Positions 10,669 to 20,037 of a DNA stretch of 64,000 nucleotides are shown here, piece after piece (position 1 is the first letter of the stretch; every line of letters begins with the position of its first letter). Position numbers and translations under genes: made by a program. The stretch is from Luteimonas sp. FCS-9 (GTDB taxonomy: Bacteria; Pseudomonadota; Gammaproteobacteria; Xanthomonadales; Xanthomonadaceae): positions 1 to 64,000 of the forward strand of contig NZ_LASZ01000013.1 in assembly GCF_001014645.1 (NCBI RefSeq), in the 5' to 3' direction. The notes under the pieces are model-generated. The model saw nothing but the letters and a program-made list of their open reading frames with translations, ran no database searches and was not told the origin of the DNA.

Positions 10669-10772
10669 GCCGCCCGCGCCCGGCCGGACGTGAACGGGAG
10701 GTCGGGAGGCCGCATTGCCGCTGCACTAGGGATGCGGCATGCTGGCGCCCGTTTTGGCTGAACGGATCGACC

Positions 10773-13262
10773 GTGCGCCCCGCCCTCCGCCTGCTGCCCC
10801 TTCCGTTCTGCATCGCGATCTCGCTCTCGGCCCATGCCGACGACCTGCCGCGCGCCAACTACTGGGCGCTGTGCCCGATCGAGGATGCGGTGCCGGCGTT
10901 CGCCGACGCGCAGGCGCCGGTGGGCTCGGTCGAGGACCGCGAGAACCAGCCGACCGACATCGACGGCGACCAGTTCGAGGGGTTGTCGGGCATGGACAGC
11001 GACTTCACCGGCAATGTCAGCGGTGACGTGACCCTGCGCCGCGGCGACCAGTTCCTCGGCACCGACGACCTGCAGTTCTCGCAGGACGACGGCACGTTCG
11101 TCGCCAGCGGCAACGTGCGTTACCAGGATGCGGGCATGCGCGTGGTCGCCGACCGCCTGGAAGGCGACACCATCGCCGAGTCCTACCGCATGGACAAGGT
11201 GCGCTACCAGTTGACCGCACGGCGCGGCAATGGGGGCGCAGAACGTATCGAGATGGACGGAACGGTCGGCGCACTGATGGGCTCGACCTATTCCACCTGC
11301 CCGCCGAGCGACCGCTGGTGGGAGCTCAAGGCCCAGCAGATCGACGTCGACACCGACATGGGCATGGGCACCGCGCGCAACGCGACGCTGCGCGTGGGCA
11401 AGGTGCCGGTGCTGTACGTGCCCTGGTTCCGCTTCCCCGTCGACGAGCGTCGCATCTCCGGCCTGCTGTACCCGCGGATCTCGCAGTCCAGCCGCAACGG
11501 CTTCGACTACACCCAGCCGGTCTACCTCAACCTGGCGCCGAACTACGACATGACGCTCGAGCCGCGCTGGATGAGCAAGCGCGGCCTGCAGTTGGGCACC
11601 GAGTTCCGCTTCATGACCGACGCCACGCGCGGCGAACTGGACGTGATCTACCTGCCGTCCGACAAGCTCGCCAGCCGCGAGCGCGAGCTCGAGCAAACCC
11701 AGGTCCCGATCGCCGAGAACCGCCGCAAGGACGACCGCAGCTTCCTGAGCTTCAACGGCTCGGCCGACATCAACCCGACCTGGCAGGGCCGCGCGAGCCT
11801 GACCTGGATGAGCGATCCGCGGTACCTGGAGGACTCGAACAACAACATCGACGGCATTTCGTCGATCAGCGCGGTCAGCCAGCTCGGGGTCTTCGGCCAG
11901 GGCACCTCGGGCGAGCGCGGCTACTGGAACGCCGGCGTGCTGGGCGACTACCAGCTGCTGACCGACTACACGCTGCCCGAGTCGATCCTGCCCTACAACC
12001 GGCTGCCGCACGCCTACTTCACCTGGGAACGGCCCTACGGCCGCTGGTTCACCGCCGGCGTCAACGCCACCGCGACCCGCTTCGCGCACGTCGACGACGT
12101 CGCCAGGCCCGGCGGCAGCCGCGTCGACCTCAAGCCCTACATCTCGATGCCGCTCGAGGGCCCGAGCTGGTTCGTGCGGCCCACGCTCGCCTGGCGCCAC
12201 ACCGCCTACGGCCTGGACCGCGAACTGGCCGATGCGATCGCCGACCAGCGCGCGCGCGGCGCGCTGGGCATCGGTGCAGGGGACGCCGTCCCCGACGCGC
12301 TGCTGGGGCAGTACCAGGCCGCGTTCGGCCAGTTGCGCGACACCGCGCCCAGCCGCAGCCAGCCGATCACCTCGATCGACGCCGGCCTGTTCTTCGACCG
12401 CAACACGGCTTTCCGCGGCGAGGACTACCTGCACACGCTCGAGCCGCGGATCTACTACCTGCACTCGCCCTATCGCGACCAGTCCGCGCTGCCGCTGTTC
12501 GACACCAGCCCGCTGACGTTCGGCTGGGGCCAGCTGTTCCGCGACAACCGCTACTCGGGCGCCGACCGCCAGGCCGACGCGAACCAGGTGACGCTGGCGG
12601 TGAGCACGCGCCTGATCCGCGAATCGGACGGCCAGGAAAAGCTCAGCGCCAGCCTGGGCCAGATCGTCTACCTGGACGATTCGCGGGTGACGGTCGGCAA
12701 CGAGACGCAGATCGAGCGCGGCCGCTCGGCCTGGGTCGCCGACTCGACCTACGCGATCAACGACCGCTGGACGATCAGCGCCGGCTACCAGTGGGACCCG
12801 AAGTTCCGCCGCGAGGACCTGGCGAGCGTCCGCACCCGCTACCTGATCGGCGACGACGGCATCGTCAATTTCGCCTACCGGCGCCGCAGCGACCTGATCG
12901 AACAGGCGGACTTCTCGTTCCTGTATCCGATCAACCCGACCTGGAGCCTGATCGGCCGCTACTACTACTCGTTCACCGAGGACCAGCTGCTCGAGGCGGT
13001 CGCCGGCGTGCAGTGGGACAGCTGCTGCCTGGCGGCCCGCGTCGTCGGCCGCCGCTACCTGCGCAACCGCCAGGGCGAGCTGAACAACGCCATCATGTTC
13101 GAGCTCGAACTCAAGGGCCTGGGCTCGGCCGGCCCCGACACGGAGAGCCGCCTGCGCCGTGCTATTCTCGGCTATTACCGTGACGACCTCTATCTCGTGC
13201 CGCCGTCGGAACTGCGCAACAGCGACGACGATGAAACCATCACTCCCGGCCTGAGCCAATGA
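10773..13262 (+). CDS. lptD: LPS-assembly protein LptD
   Basis: Outer-membrane beta-barrel that inserts lipopolysaccharide into the outer leaflet together with LptE. The start is taken as GTG 10773, which gives a normal signal peptide ending at SAHA; the open frame upstream encodes non-family residues. The 829-residue product has the periplasmic beta-jellyroll (about 70-220), with repeats such as DDGTFVASGNVRYQD, followed by a C-terminal barrel. Conserved cysteines are present near the N-terminus (ALCP), at STCPP and as a CC pair near residue 755, consistent with the essential disulfides. The stop overlaps surA as ATGA. Confidence 0.95.
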   Translation: MRPALRLLPLPFCIAISLSAHADDLPRANYWALCPIEDAVPAFADAQAPVGSVEDRENQPTDIDGDQFEGLSGMDSDFTGNVSGDVTLRRGDQFLGTDDLQFSQDDGTFVASGNVRYQDAGMRVVADRLEGDTIAESYRMDKVRYQLTARRGNGGAERIEMDGTVGALMGSTYSTCPPSDRWWELKAQQIDVDTDMGMGTARNATLRVGKVPVLYVPWFRFPVDERRISGLLYPRISQSSRNGFDYTQPVYLNLAPNYDMTLEPRWMSKRGLQLGTEFRFMTDATRGELDVIYLPSDKLASRERELEQTQVPIAENRRKDDRSFLSFNGSADINPTWQGRASLTWMSDPRYLEDSNNNIDGISSISAVSQLGVFGQGTSGERGYWNAGVLGDYQLLTDYTLPESILPYNRLPHAYFTWERPYGRWFTAGVNATATRFAHVDDVARPGGSRVDLKPYISMPLEGPSWFVRPTLAWRHTAYGLDRELADAIADQRARGALGIGAGDAVPDALLGQYQAAFGQLRDTAPSRSQPITSIDAGLFFDRNTAFRGEDYLHTLEPRIYYLHSPYRDQSALPLFDTSPLTFGWGQLFRDNRYSGADRQADANQVTLAVSTRLIRESDGQEKLSASLGQIVYLDDSRVTVGNETQIERGRSAWVADSTYAINDRWTISAGYQWDPKFRREDLASVRTRYLIGDDGIVNFAYRRRSDLIEQADFSFLYPINPTWSLIGRYYYSFTEDQLLEAVAGVQWDSCCLAARVVGRRYLRNRQGELNNAIMFELELKGLGSAGPDTESRLRRAILGYYRDDLYLVPPSELRNSDDDETITPGLSQ

Positions 13263-14578
13263 AGACACTGATCCGTTCCCTCGCGGCCGCCGTCGCGCTG
13301 TGCGCCGCCACCGTGCATGCGCAGGACCTCCAGCCTCTCGACCGCATCGCCGCGGTCGTCGACGAGGACGTGATCCTCGCCAGCGAACTCGACCGCGCGG
13401 TGAACAACATCCGCACGCAGTACGCGACCCGCCAGGACCAGCTGCCGCCGCAGGAGATCCTCGAGCGCCAGGTGCTCGAGCGCCTGATCACGATGCGGCT
13501 GCAGACCGCGCGCGCGCAGCAGACCGGCGTTCGGGTCAGCGACGAAGAGGTCGACCAGGCAATCGCCGCGATCGCCCAGCAGAACAACTTCACGATGGAC
13601 CAGCTGCGCCAGCAGCTGGCCGGCGACGGCATGTCGTTCGACGACTTCCGCGCCTCGCTGCGCGACGAGCTGCTGATCCAGCGCATGCGCCAGCGCTTCG
13701 CGCAGACCCGCATCTCGGTCAGCGATGCCGAGGTCGACGCCGCGCTGTCGGCGCAGGCGACCGGCGCCCAGTACCGCCTGGCGCACATCCTGGTCGCGCT
13801 GCCCGAGGGCGCCACGCCCGAGCAGATCCAGACCGGCCAGCAGAAGATCGACGGCATCAAGGGCCTGATCGACCGCGGCGAGATGGAGTTCTCGGCCGCG
13901 GCGGTGCGCTACTCCGACAGCCCGAACGCGCTGGAAGGCGGCGACCTGGGCTGGCGCCGGACCGACGAGATCCCCGCCGCGTTCGCGACCTCGGTCTCGT
14001 CGCTGCAGCCCGGCCAGGTCATCGGCCCGATCCGCGGCCCCAGCGGCTTCCAGCTGCTGCAGCTGGTCGACGTGCGCGATGCGGCCCAGGGCGGCGGCGC
14101 CGGCACGGTCACCGAGTACCAGGCCCGCCACATCCTGATCCGCGCCCAGGGCGACAACGACAGCGCCGCCAAGGCGCGCGCCGACTCGCTGCGCGCACGC
14201 ATCGCCGGCGGCGCCGACTTCGCGCAGATCGCCCGCGACAGCTCCGAGGACAACGCCACCAAGTCTGGCGGCGGCGACCTGGGCTGGTTCACGCAGGACG
14301 AGTTCGGGCCCGACTTCGGCGGCCAGGTCGCCGCGCTCGGCGACGGCGACGTCTCGCAGCCGTTCCGCACCCAGGCCGGCTGGCACATCGTCCAGCGCAT
14401 GGCCAGCCGCCAGTCGGCCGGCAACGACAGCAACCGCCGCGCGCAGGCGCGCGAGGCGATCGGCCAGCGCAAGCTCGAGGACGAGTGGGACCGCTACGTG
14501 CGCGAGATGCGCGGCGAGGCCTACGTCAGCGTCCGCGTCGGCGCCAACCCCGACCCCGAGATCGGCGGCGGCGGCTGA
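13259..14578 (+). CDS. surA: Periplasmic chaperone/peptidyl-prolyl isomerase SurA
   Basis: The 439-residue SurA has a Sec signal peptide ending near ATVHA, an N-terminal SurA chaperone domain (about 25-165) and two parvulin domains (about 172-275 and 285-385). QYRLAHILVALPEGA and EYQARHILIRAQ open the two parvulin repeats. SurA escorts unfolded outer-membrane proteins, including LptD, to the BAM complex. The coupling to lptD by ATGA keeps a chaperone and its main client in one operon, as in many gammaproteobacteria. Confidence 0.95.
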   Translation: MKTLIRSLAAAVALCAATVHAQDLQPLDRIAAVVDEDVILASELDRAVNNIRTQYATRQDQLPPQEILERQVLERLITMRLQTARAQQTGVRVSDEEVDQAIAAIAQQNNFTMDQLRQQLAGDGMSFDDFRASLRDELLIQRMRQRFAQTRISVSDAEVDAALSAQATGAQYRLAHILVALPEGATPEQIQTGQQKIDGIKGLIDRGEMEFSAAAVRYSDSPNALEGGDLGWRRTDEIPAAFATSVSSLQPGQVIGPIRGPSGFQLLQLVDVRDAAQGGGAGTVTEYQARHILIRAQGDNDSAAKARADSLRARIAGGADFAQIARDSSEDNATKSGGGDLGWFTQDEFGPDFGGQVAALGDGDVSQPFRTQAGWHIVQRMASRQSAGNDSNRRAQAREAIGQRKLEDEWDRYVREMRGEAYVSVRVGANPDPEIGGGG

Positions 14579-14581
14579 CCG

Positions 14582-15562
14582 ATGCCACGGCCCAGGCTGG
14601 CGCTGGTCCCGGGCGAGCCGGCCGGCGTCGGTCCGGAGCTGTGCGTGCGTGCCGCGTGGCGCGCCTGGGATGCCGACCTGGTCGCGCTCGGCGACCGCGC
14701 CGCGCTGCAGCGGGCGGCCGACGCGATCGCGCTGCCGATCGCCTTCGCCGACGCCCGGGCCGCGCACGTGCCGCCCGGCACGCTGCGCCTGATCGACCTG
14801 CCGCATGCGGTCCCCGTCCCGTTCGGCGCGCCCGACCCGCGCAACGCGCGCAGCGTCGTGGACGCGCTGCTGCACGCCGCCGCCGGCTGCCGCGAGGGCC
14901 GCTTCGACGGCGTGGTGACCGGCCCCGTGCACAAGGCCGCGATCAACGCCGGCGGCGTGCCGTACACCGGCACCACCGAACTGCTGGCCGACGACGCCGG
15001 TCGCGCGGTCGTGATGATGCTCGCCAACCCCACGCTGCGCGTGGCCCTGGCGACCACCCACCTGCCGCTGCGCGCGGTGCCCGACGCGATCACCGCGTCG
15101 GGGCTCGATCGCGTGCTGCGCATCCTCGACGCCGCGCTGCGCCGCGACTTCGGCCTCCCGTCGCCACGGATCGCCGTGCTGGGCCTGAACCCGCACGCCG
15201 GCGAGGACGGACACCTGGGCCACGAGGAACGCGAGATCATCGCGCCGCTGCTGACGCGCCTGCGCGCCGAGGGCCTCGTGCTGGACGGACCGCTGCCGGC
15301 CGACACCGCCTTCCTGCCCGCCCGCCTGGACGGCACCGACGCGGTGCTCGCGATGTACCACGACCAGGGCCTACCGGTGCTGAAGTTCAGCGGCTTCGAA
15401 TCGGCGGTCAACCTGGCGCTGGGCCTGCCCTACCCCAGGGTCGCGGTGGACCACGGCACCGCGCTGGACCTGGCCGGCACCGGCCGCGCCGACCCGACCA
15501 GCCTGTTCTGCGCGATCGATCAGTGCGCGACGCTCGCCCGCCATCGCAGGGCCGCCGCATGA
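14582..15562 (+). CDS. pdxA: 4-hydroxythreonine-4-phosphate dehydrogenase
   Basis: PdxA oxidises 4-phosphohydroxy-L-threonine in the DXP-dependent pathway to pyridoxal 5'-phosphate. The 326-residue protein opens with LVPGEPAGVGPEL, the family N-terminus. It has the metal- and substrate-binding regions around VVTGPVHKAAINAGG and GHEEREIIAPLL, and the AMYHDQGLPVLKF motif near the C-terminus. The start is 3 bases after surA, and the stop overlaps the next ATG as ATGA. Confidence 0.94.
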   Translation: MPRPRLALVPGEPAGVGPELCVRAAWRAWDADLVALGDRAALQRAADAIALPIAFADARAAHVPPGTLRLIDLPHAVPVPFGAPDPRNARSVVDALLHAAAGCREGRFDGVVTGPVHKAAINAGGVPYTGTTELLADDAGRAVVMMLANPTLRVALATTHLPLRAVPDAITASGLDRVLRILDAALRRDFGLPSPRIAVLGLNPHAGEDGHLGHEEREIIAPLLTRLRAEGLVLDGPLPADTAFLPARLDGTDAVLAMYHDQGLPVLKFSGFESAVNLALGLPYPRVAVDHGTALDLAGTGRADPTSLFCAIDQCATLARHRRAAA

Positions 15563-15906
15563 GCGCGGGCGCGCCGATCGCCTGGGACGATTTCCTGCGC
15601 GTTGACCTGCGCGTGGGTCGCGTGGTGTCGGCCGAGCCGTTCCCGGCCGCTCGGCGCCCGGCCTACGTGCTGCACGTCGACTTCGGCCCGCAGATCGGCG
15701 TGCGCAAGTCCAGCGCCCAGATCACCGACCACTACGCGCCCGAGACGCTGGTCGGCCGGCTGGTCGTGGGCGTGGTCAACTTCCCGCCCAAGCAGATCGG
15801 GCCGCTGATGTCCGAATGCCTGATCACCGGCTTCCACGACGCCGAGGGCAGGGTCCGGCTGTGCGTGCCCGACGGCGACGTCGCGCCCGGCACCCGGTTG
15901 CTCTGA
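15559..15906 (+). CDS. CsaA-like tRNA-binding domain protein
   Basis: A 115-residue stand-alone tRNA-binding (OB-fold) domain of the CsaA type, start coupled to the pdxA stop. It shows DLRVGRVVSAEPF near the N-terminus, then the FGPQIGVRKSSAQIT core and the FPPKQIGP segment, as in CsaA and the C-terminal domain of MetRS. CsaA proteins dimerise, bind tRNA and have been reported as protein-export chaperones in Bacillus. It sits between pdxA and rsmA, which are usually adjacent. Confidence 0.88.
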   Translation: MSAGAPIAWDDFLRVDLRVGRVVSAEPFPAARRPAYVLHVDFGPQIGVRKSSAQITDHYAPETLVGRLVVGVVNFPPKQIGPLMSECLITGFHDAEGRVRLCVPDGDVAPGTRLL

Positions 15907-15934
15907 CGCATCCTCCCTTTCCGACAACGCCCCG

Positions 15935-16744
15935 ATGACCCGATCCCCCGCCGCGCCCGGCGCCTTCTCCGAACCGCCGAAGAAATCGCTCGGCCAGAAC
16001 TTCCTGCACGAACGCGGCGTCGTCGACAGGATCGTGCTGGCGATCGACCCGCGCCCCGGGGACCGGCTGGTCGAGATCGGCCCCGGCCAGGGCGCGATGA
16101 CGTTCCCGCTGCTCGATCGCCACGGCGCGCTGACGGCGATCGAGTTCGACCGCGACCTGCTGGCGCCGCTGACCGCGCAGGCGGCCGCGCACGGCGCGCT
16201 GACGCTGGTCCACGCCAACGTGCTCGACGTCGACCTGACCGCGCTCGCGGCCGGCGCGCCGATCCGGCTGGTCGGCAACCTGCCCTACAACCTGTCTTCG
16301 CCGATCCTGTTCCATGCGCTGGCACACGCCGCCGCGATCGTCGACATGCACTTCATGCTGCAGAAAGAGGTCGTCGAGCGCATGGCGGCCGGTCCGGGCA
16401 GCAAGGTCTACGGCCGGCTGAGCGTGATGCTGCAGGCCTACTGCGAGGTCACCGCGCTGTTCGTCGTCGGGCCCGGTGCGTTCCGGCCGCCGCCGAAGGT
16501 CGACTCGGCGGTCGTGCGGCTGGTGCCGCGTCCTTCGGCAAGCATCGGCATCGACGATCCCGGGCGCTTCGCCGACATCGTCCGCGCCGCGTTCGGCCAG
16601 CGCCGCAAGACCCTGCGCAACGCGCTGGGTGGCACGATGGACGCCGAGGCGATCACGGCTGCCGGCATCGATCCGCAACAGCGCGCCGAGCAGCTGTCGG
16701 TGGCCGACTTCGTACGGCTGGCCAACCATCCGGCCACGCCATAG
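15935..16744 (+). CDS. rsmA: 16S rRNA m6(2)A1518/A1519 dimethyltransferase
   Basis: RsmA (KsgA) dimethylates two adjacent adenosines in the 3'-terminal hairpin of 16S rRNA late in 30S assembly. The 269-residue protein has KSLGQNFL at the N-terminus, SAM-binding [14 protein letters not shown], and the catalytic NLPYN motif. The C-terminal helical domain includes [11 protein letters not shown]. The start ATG 15935 is 28 bases after the CsaA-like gene. Confidence 0.96.
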   Translation: MTRSPAAPGAFSEPPKKSLGQNFLHERGVVDRIVLAIDPRPGDRLVEIGPGQGAMTFPLLDRHGALTAIEFDRDLLAPLTAQAAAHGALTLVHANVLDVDLTALAAGAPIRLVGNLPYNLSSPILFHALAHAAAIVDMHFMLQKEVVERMAAGPGSKVYGRLSVMLQAYCEVTALFVVGPGAFRPPPKVDSAVVRLVPRPSASIGIDDPGRFADIVRAAFGQRRKTLRNALGGTMDAEAITAAGIDPQQRAEQLSVADFVRLANHPATP

Positions 16745-16767
16745 TCGAAGCATTCATTGCCGCCCGC

Positions 16768-16773
16768 TACACT
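16768..16773 (+). promoter_or_regulatory. Candidate -10 box (TACACT) immediately before apaG
   Basis: TACACT in GCTACACTG lies only nine bases before the apaG ATG, so a transcript starting there would have almost no leader. A rough -35 match (TCGAAG) lies about 17 bases upstream. It could provide an internal promoter for apaG-apaH. Confidence 0.35.
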
Positions 16774-16782
16774 GGACGCGCC

Positions 16783-17166
16783 ATGGACGAGACTGCCGAC
16801 TACACCCTCGAAATCCAGATCGCGACGCGCTTCCTCGACGAGGAATCGACGCCCGACGACGACCGCTACGTGTTCGCCTACACCATCCGCATCCGCAATG
16901 TCGGCCGGCTGCCGGCGCAACTGGTCTCGCGCCACTGGATCATCACCGACGCCAACGGCCGCGTCGAGGAAGTGCACGGCGACGGCGTCGTCGGCGAACA
17001 GCCGCGGCTCGAGCCCGGCGAGGCCTTCACCTATACCTCCGGCGCGGTGCTGTCGACGGCGGTCGGGACGATGGAGGGCAGCTACGACATGGTCGGCGAC
17101 GACGGCGCGCACTTCGACGCCCCGATCCCGCCGTTCACGCTGTCGGTCCCGCGTACCCTGCACTGA
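16783..17166 (+). CDS. apaG: ApaG protein (Co2+/Mg2+ efflux-associated, DUF525)
   Basis: The 127-residue single-domain protein has the ApaG/DUF525 fibronectin-like fold signatures [12 protein letters not shown] and the [11 protein letters not shown] strand. The [23 protein letters not shown] core is also recognisable by its S-G-x4-T-x2-G-x-M pattern. ApaG has been linked to cobalt/magnesium sensitivity, but its biochemical role is unclear. Its last base is shared with the apaH ATG, so the two are coupled as in E. coli. Confidence 0.95.
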   Translation: MDETADYTLEIQIATRFLDEESTPDDDRYVFAYTIRIRNVGRLPAQLVSRHWIITDANGRVEEVHGDGVVGEQPRLEPGEAFTYTSGAVLSTAVGTMEGSYDMVGDDGAHFDAPIPPFTLSVPRTLH

Positions 17167-18002
17167 TGGCGATCTGGGCGATCGGCGACCTGCAGGGTTG
17201 CTATGGCGCAACCGCACGGCTGCTCGAGGCGATCCGCTTCGACCCCGCCGTCGACCGGCTGTGGTTCTGCGGCGACCTGGTCAACCGCGGCGGCGAATCG
17301 ATCGAGACGCTGCGGCTGGTGCATTCGCTGCGCGAGAACGTCGTCAGCGTGCTCGGCAACCACGACCTGTCGCTGCTGGCGATCGCCGAGCGCCGCGAGG
17401 AGGACCAGCGCAAGGTCAATCCGGACCTGCGCGGGGTGCTGTTCGCGCACGACCGCGACGTGCTGCTCGACTGGCTGCGCGCCTGCCCGCTGCTGCACGT
17501 CGACCGCGCGCTGGGCTGGATGATGCTGCACGCGGGCCTGGCGCCGCGCTGGACCACCCAGTTGGCCGAGAAGCACGCTGCCGAGATCGAACGCAAGCTG
17601 CGCAGTCCCGGCTACCGCAAGCTGCTGCGCAACATGTACGGCGACCGCCCGGCGTGGTCGCCCAACCTGACCGGGCCCGATCGCGACCGCGCGATCATCA
17701 ACGTCTTCACCCGCATGCGCTACTGCGCGCCCAAGGGCCGCATCGCATTCGAGGAGAAGGGCGCGCCGGGCACCCAGCAGCCCGGCCTCTATCCATGGTA
17801 CGAGGTCCCGGGCCGCGCCGAGCGCGACCTGAAGATCGTCTGCGGCCACTGGTCGACGCTGGGCCTGTTCATCGGCCACGGCATCCACGCACTCGACACC
17901 GGCGCGGTCTGGGGCGGCAAGCTGACCGCGCTGCAGCTCGACGCCGAGACCCTGCGCATCGTGCAGGTGCCCGGGCGCGACGTGCCGCCGCCGGCGAAAT
18001 GA
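17166..18002 (+). CDS. apaH: Bis(5'-nucleosyl)-tetraphosphatase, symmetrical
   Basis: ApaH hydrolyses Ap4A to two ADP, removes Np4 caps from RNA 5' ends, and belongs to the metallophosphatase superfamily. The 278-residue protein has the metal-binding series GDLQGCY, GDLVNRG and GNHD, then the conserved VCGHWST near the C-terminus. The ATG overlaps the apaG stop, and the stop overlaps the start of the DUF1287 gene. Confidence 0.95.
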   Translation: MAIWAIGDLQGCYGATARLLEAIRFDPAVDRLWFCGDLVNRGGESIETLRLVHSLRENVVSVLGNHDLSLLAIAERREEDQRKVNPDLRGVLFAHDRDVLLDWLRACPLLHVDRALGWMMLHAGLAPRWTTQLAEKHAAEIERKLRSPGYRKLLRNMYGDRPAWSPNLTGPDRDRAIINVFTRMRYCAPKGRIAFEEKGAPGTQQPGLYPWYEVPGRAERDLKIVCGHWSTLGLFIGHGIHALDTGAVWGGKLTALQLDAETLRIVQVPGRDVPPPAK

Positions 18003-18601
18003 ACCCGGGCGCGCGCCTGCGCATCCGCCTGGCGGCGCTCGCGCTGGTCGGCCTGCTGGTGTCGGCGACGGCCGTGGCGCATCCGCTGGCGGAGGCGGCC
18101 CGCCGCCAGGTCGGCGTCACCGTCCGCTACGATCCCGCCTACGTCCGCCTGGACTACCCCGGCGGCGACGTGCCCGCCGACCGCGGCGTGTGCACCGACG
18201 TCGTGGTGCGCGCGCTCCGCGCCCACGGCATCGACCTGCAGCAGCGCATCCACGACGACAAGCGCGCCCACCCCGACGCCTACCCGCGCCAATGGCGGCA
18301 CCTGGCCGCCGACCGGCACATCGACCACCGGCGCGTGCCCAACCAGACGACCTGGTTCGCGCGCCAGGGCTGGTCGCTGCCCGTCGCGCAGGCGCGCGGC
18401 GACTACCGTGCGGGCGACATCGTCGCCTGGCGCCTGGACAACGGCCTGCTGCACATCGGCATCGTCTCCGACCGCAAGGCCGCCGACGGCACGCCGCTGG
18501 TACTGCACAACATCGCCCGCGGCACGCGCGAGGAGAACGTGCTGCTGGCCTGGCGCGTCATCGGGCACTACCGTCCGGCGCTGCCGACGGCTTCCCCGTA
18601 G
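17999..18601 (+). CDS. DUF1287 family secreted protein
   Basis: The 200-residue protein begins with a signal peptide or anchor (hydrophobic residues about 10-28, cleavage-like AVAHP). It carries the DUF1287 core: DRGVCTDVVVRALR with a conserved Cys, DDKRAHPDAYP, and GDIVAWRLDNGLLHIGIVSD with a conserved His. The Cys/His arrangement resembles NlpC/P60-type hydrolase folds, so a cell-wall or amide hydrolase is possible but unproven. ATG 17999 overlaps the apaH stop. The TAG stop is the first triplet of the palindromic repeat that follows. Confidence 0.85.
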   Translation: MNPGARLRIRLAALALVGLLVSATAVAHPLAEAARRQVGVTVRYDPAYVRLDYPGGDVPADRGVCTDVVVRALRAHGIDLQQRIHDDKRAHPDAYPRQWRHLAADRHIDHRRVPNQTTWFARQGWSLPVAQARGDYRAGDIVAWRLDNGLLHIGIVSDRKAADGTPLVLHNIARGTREENVLLAWRVIGHYRPALPTASP

Positions 18602-18670
18602 GCGCGGCGCGCGCACGCGCGCGAAGACGCTTCGCCAGGAGATCCTGTCGCGCGCGAGCGCGCGCCTATG
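18599..18670. repeat. Imperfect palindromic repeat (TAGGCGCG type) between convergent genes
   Basis: The element starts TAGGCGCGGCGCGC and ends GCGCGCGCCTA, with GC-alternating arms and a roughly 20-base central segment. The left TAG is the stop of the DUF1287 gene and the right end, read on the minus strand, is the TAG stop of folA. It resembles the palindrome at 23698-23764 in layout. The fold could serve as a bidirectional terminator, although there is no U-tract. Confidence 0.6.
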
Positions 18671-19190
18671 GCGTGGTCGGCATGGCCCGGCGGTAGTCGA
18701 CGAACGCGAACGCGTGCGCGTGGCGCGCATCGGCGGCATGTGCCTCGCGGCCGGTCTCCACCCACTGCGCCGGGTCGAACGCCGGGAACCATGCATCCGC
18801 ACCGGCTGCATCGGTATCGACGTGGGTCAGCGCCAGGTGCGTGGCGCGCGGCAGCGCCAGCGCGTAGACCTCGCCGCCGCCGATCACGCACAGCGCATCG
18901 GCGCCGTCGGCCGCGGCCTGCGCGATCGCCGCGTCGAGCGAATCGACCGCTTCCATGCCGGCGAACGGCACGCGACCCGAGCGGGTCAGCACGAGGTTGC
19001 GGCGCCGGGGCAGCGCGCGCCCGATGGCCTCGGCGGTCTTCCGCCCCATCAGCACCGGCTGGCCCAGCGTCAGCGCCTTGAAGCGCTTGAGGTCGTCGGG
19101 CAGGTGCCACAGCAGCGCGTTGTCCCCGCCGATCGCGCCGTTGCGGTCGAGCGCGGCGATCAGCACGATCCGGGGACCGGATGCGCGCAC
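18666..19190 (-). CDS. folA: Dihydrofolate reductase
   Basis: FolA reduces dihydrofolate to tetrahydrofolate with NADPH, regenerating the cofactor used by ThyA. The protein shows VLIAALDRNGAIGGDNALLW, then LPDDLKRFKALT with the active-site Asp, the NADPH motif LMGRKTAEAIG, and CVIGGGEVYA. GTG 19190 gives 174 residues. A GTG at 19244 coupled to the thyA stop is possible but would add an 18-residue leader read from a repeat tract, so the internal start is preferred. The TAG stop lies in the palindromic repeat. Confidence 0.93.
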   Translation of the reverse strand: MRASGPRIVLIAALDRNGAIGGDNALLWHLPDDLKRFKALTLGQPVLMGRKTAEAIGRALPRRRNLVLTRSGRVPFAGMEAVDSLDAAIAQAAADGADALCVIGGGEVYALALPRATHLALTHVDTDAAGADAWFPAFDPAQWVETGREAHAADARHAHAFAFVDYRRAMPTTP

Positions 19191-19241
19191 CGATGCGGGG
19201 CTGCCCGAATCCCGGGTCGCTCCGCCCGACGCCCGACCCGT
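19191..19241 (-). repeat. GGGATTCGGG-type dispersed repeat tract between thyA and folA
   Basis: Read on the minus strand, the spacer contains GACCCGGGATTCGGGCAG flanked by GGGTCGGGCGTCGGGCGG. The same core occurs at 28530-28600, 33962-34043 and 52918-52955. Confidence 0.5.
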
Positions 19242-20035
19242 CACACCGCCACCGGTGCCTTGATCGCCGGCAGCGGGTCGTAGCCGTCGAATGCGATGTC
19301 GTCGTAGCCGAACGCGAACAGGTCGGTCACGTCCGGGTTCAGGCGAAGCCGCGGCAGCGCGCGCGGGGTGCGCGCCAGCTGCTCGCGCGCCTGCTCGAAG
19401 TGGTTGGCGTACAGGTGCGCGTCGCCGAGCGTGTGCACGAAATCGCCCACGCCCAGGCCCGTCGCCTGCGCGACCATGTGCGTGAGCAACGCGTAGCTGG
19501 CGATGTTGAACGGGACGCCGAGGAAGATGTCGCCGCTGCGCTGGTAGAGCTGGCAGCTGAGCCTGCCGTCGACGACGTAGAATTGGAACATCGTGTGGCA
19601 GGGCATCAGCGCCATCTGCGGCAGGTCGGCGACGTTCCAGGCGCTGACGATCAGCCGGCGCGAATCGGGATTGCGCGCGATCTCGTCGACGACCCAGCGG
19701 ATCTGGTCGATCTCCCGGCCGTCGCTGCCGGTCCAGCGCCGCCACTGCTTGCCGTAGACCGGACCCAGTTCGCCGTCGGCGTCGGCCCACTCGTCCCAGA
19801 TGCCGACCCTGTTCGCCTTCAGGTAGCCGATGTTGGTTTCGCCCTTCAGGAACCACAGCAGCTCGTGGACGATCGAGCGCAGGTGCAGCTTCTTGGTCGT
19901 GACCAGCGGGAAGCCGTCGGCGAGGTCGAAGCGCATCTGCCAGCCGAACACGCTGCGCGTGCCGGTGCCGGTGCGGTCGGCCTTGTCGCGGCCGTGCTCG
20001 AGCACGTGGCGCAGCAGGTCTAGGTACTGGCGCAC
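19241..20035 (-). CDS. thyA: Thymidylate synthase
   Basis: ThyA methylates dUMP to dTMP with 5,10-methylenetetrahydrofolate, yielding dihydrofolate that FolA recycles. GTG 20035 gives 264 residues, exactly the classic ThyA length, with only two bases between the lgt stop and this start. The catalytic Cys is in [31 protein letters not shown], the folate-site [10 protein letters not shown] and the dUMP-binding RRLIVSAWN are intact. Confidence 0.96.
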   Translation of the reverse strand: MRQYLDLLRHVLEHGRDKADRTGTGTRSVFGWQMRFDLADGFPLVTTKKLHLRSIVHELLWFLKGETNIGYLKANRVGIWDEWADADGELGPVYGKQWRRWTGSDGREIDQIRWVVDEIARNPDSRRLIVSAWNVADLPQMALMPCHTMFQFYVVDGRLSCQLYQRSGDIFLGVPFNIASYALLTHMVAQATGLGVGDFVHTLGDAHLYANHFEQAREQLARTPRALPRLRLNPDVTDLFAFGYDDIAFDGYDPLPAIKAPVAV

Positions 20036-20037
20036 GG

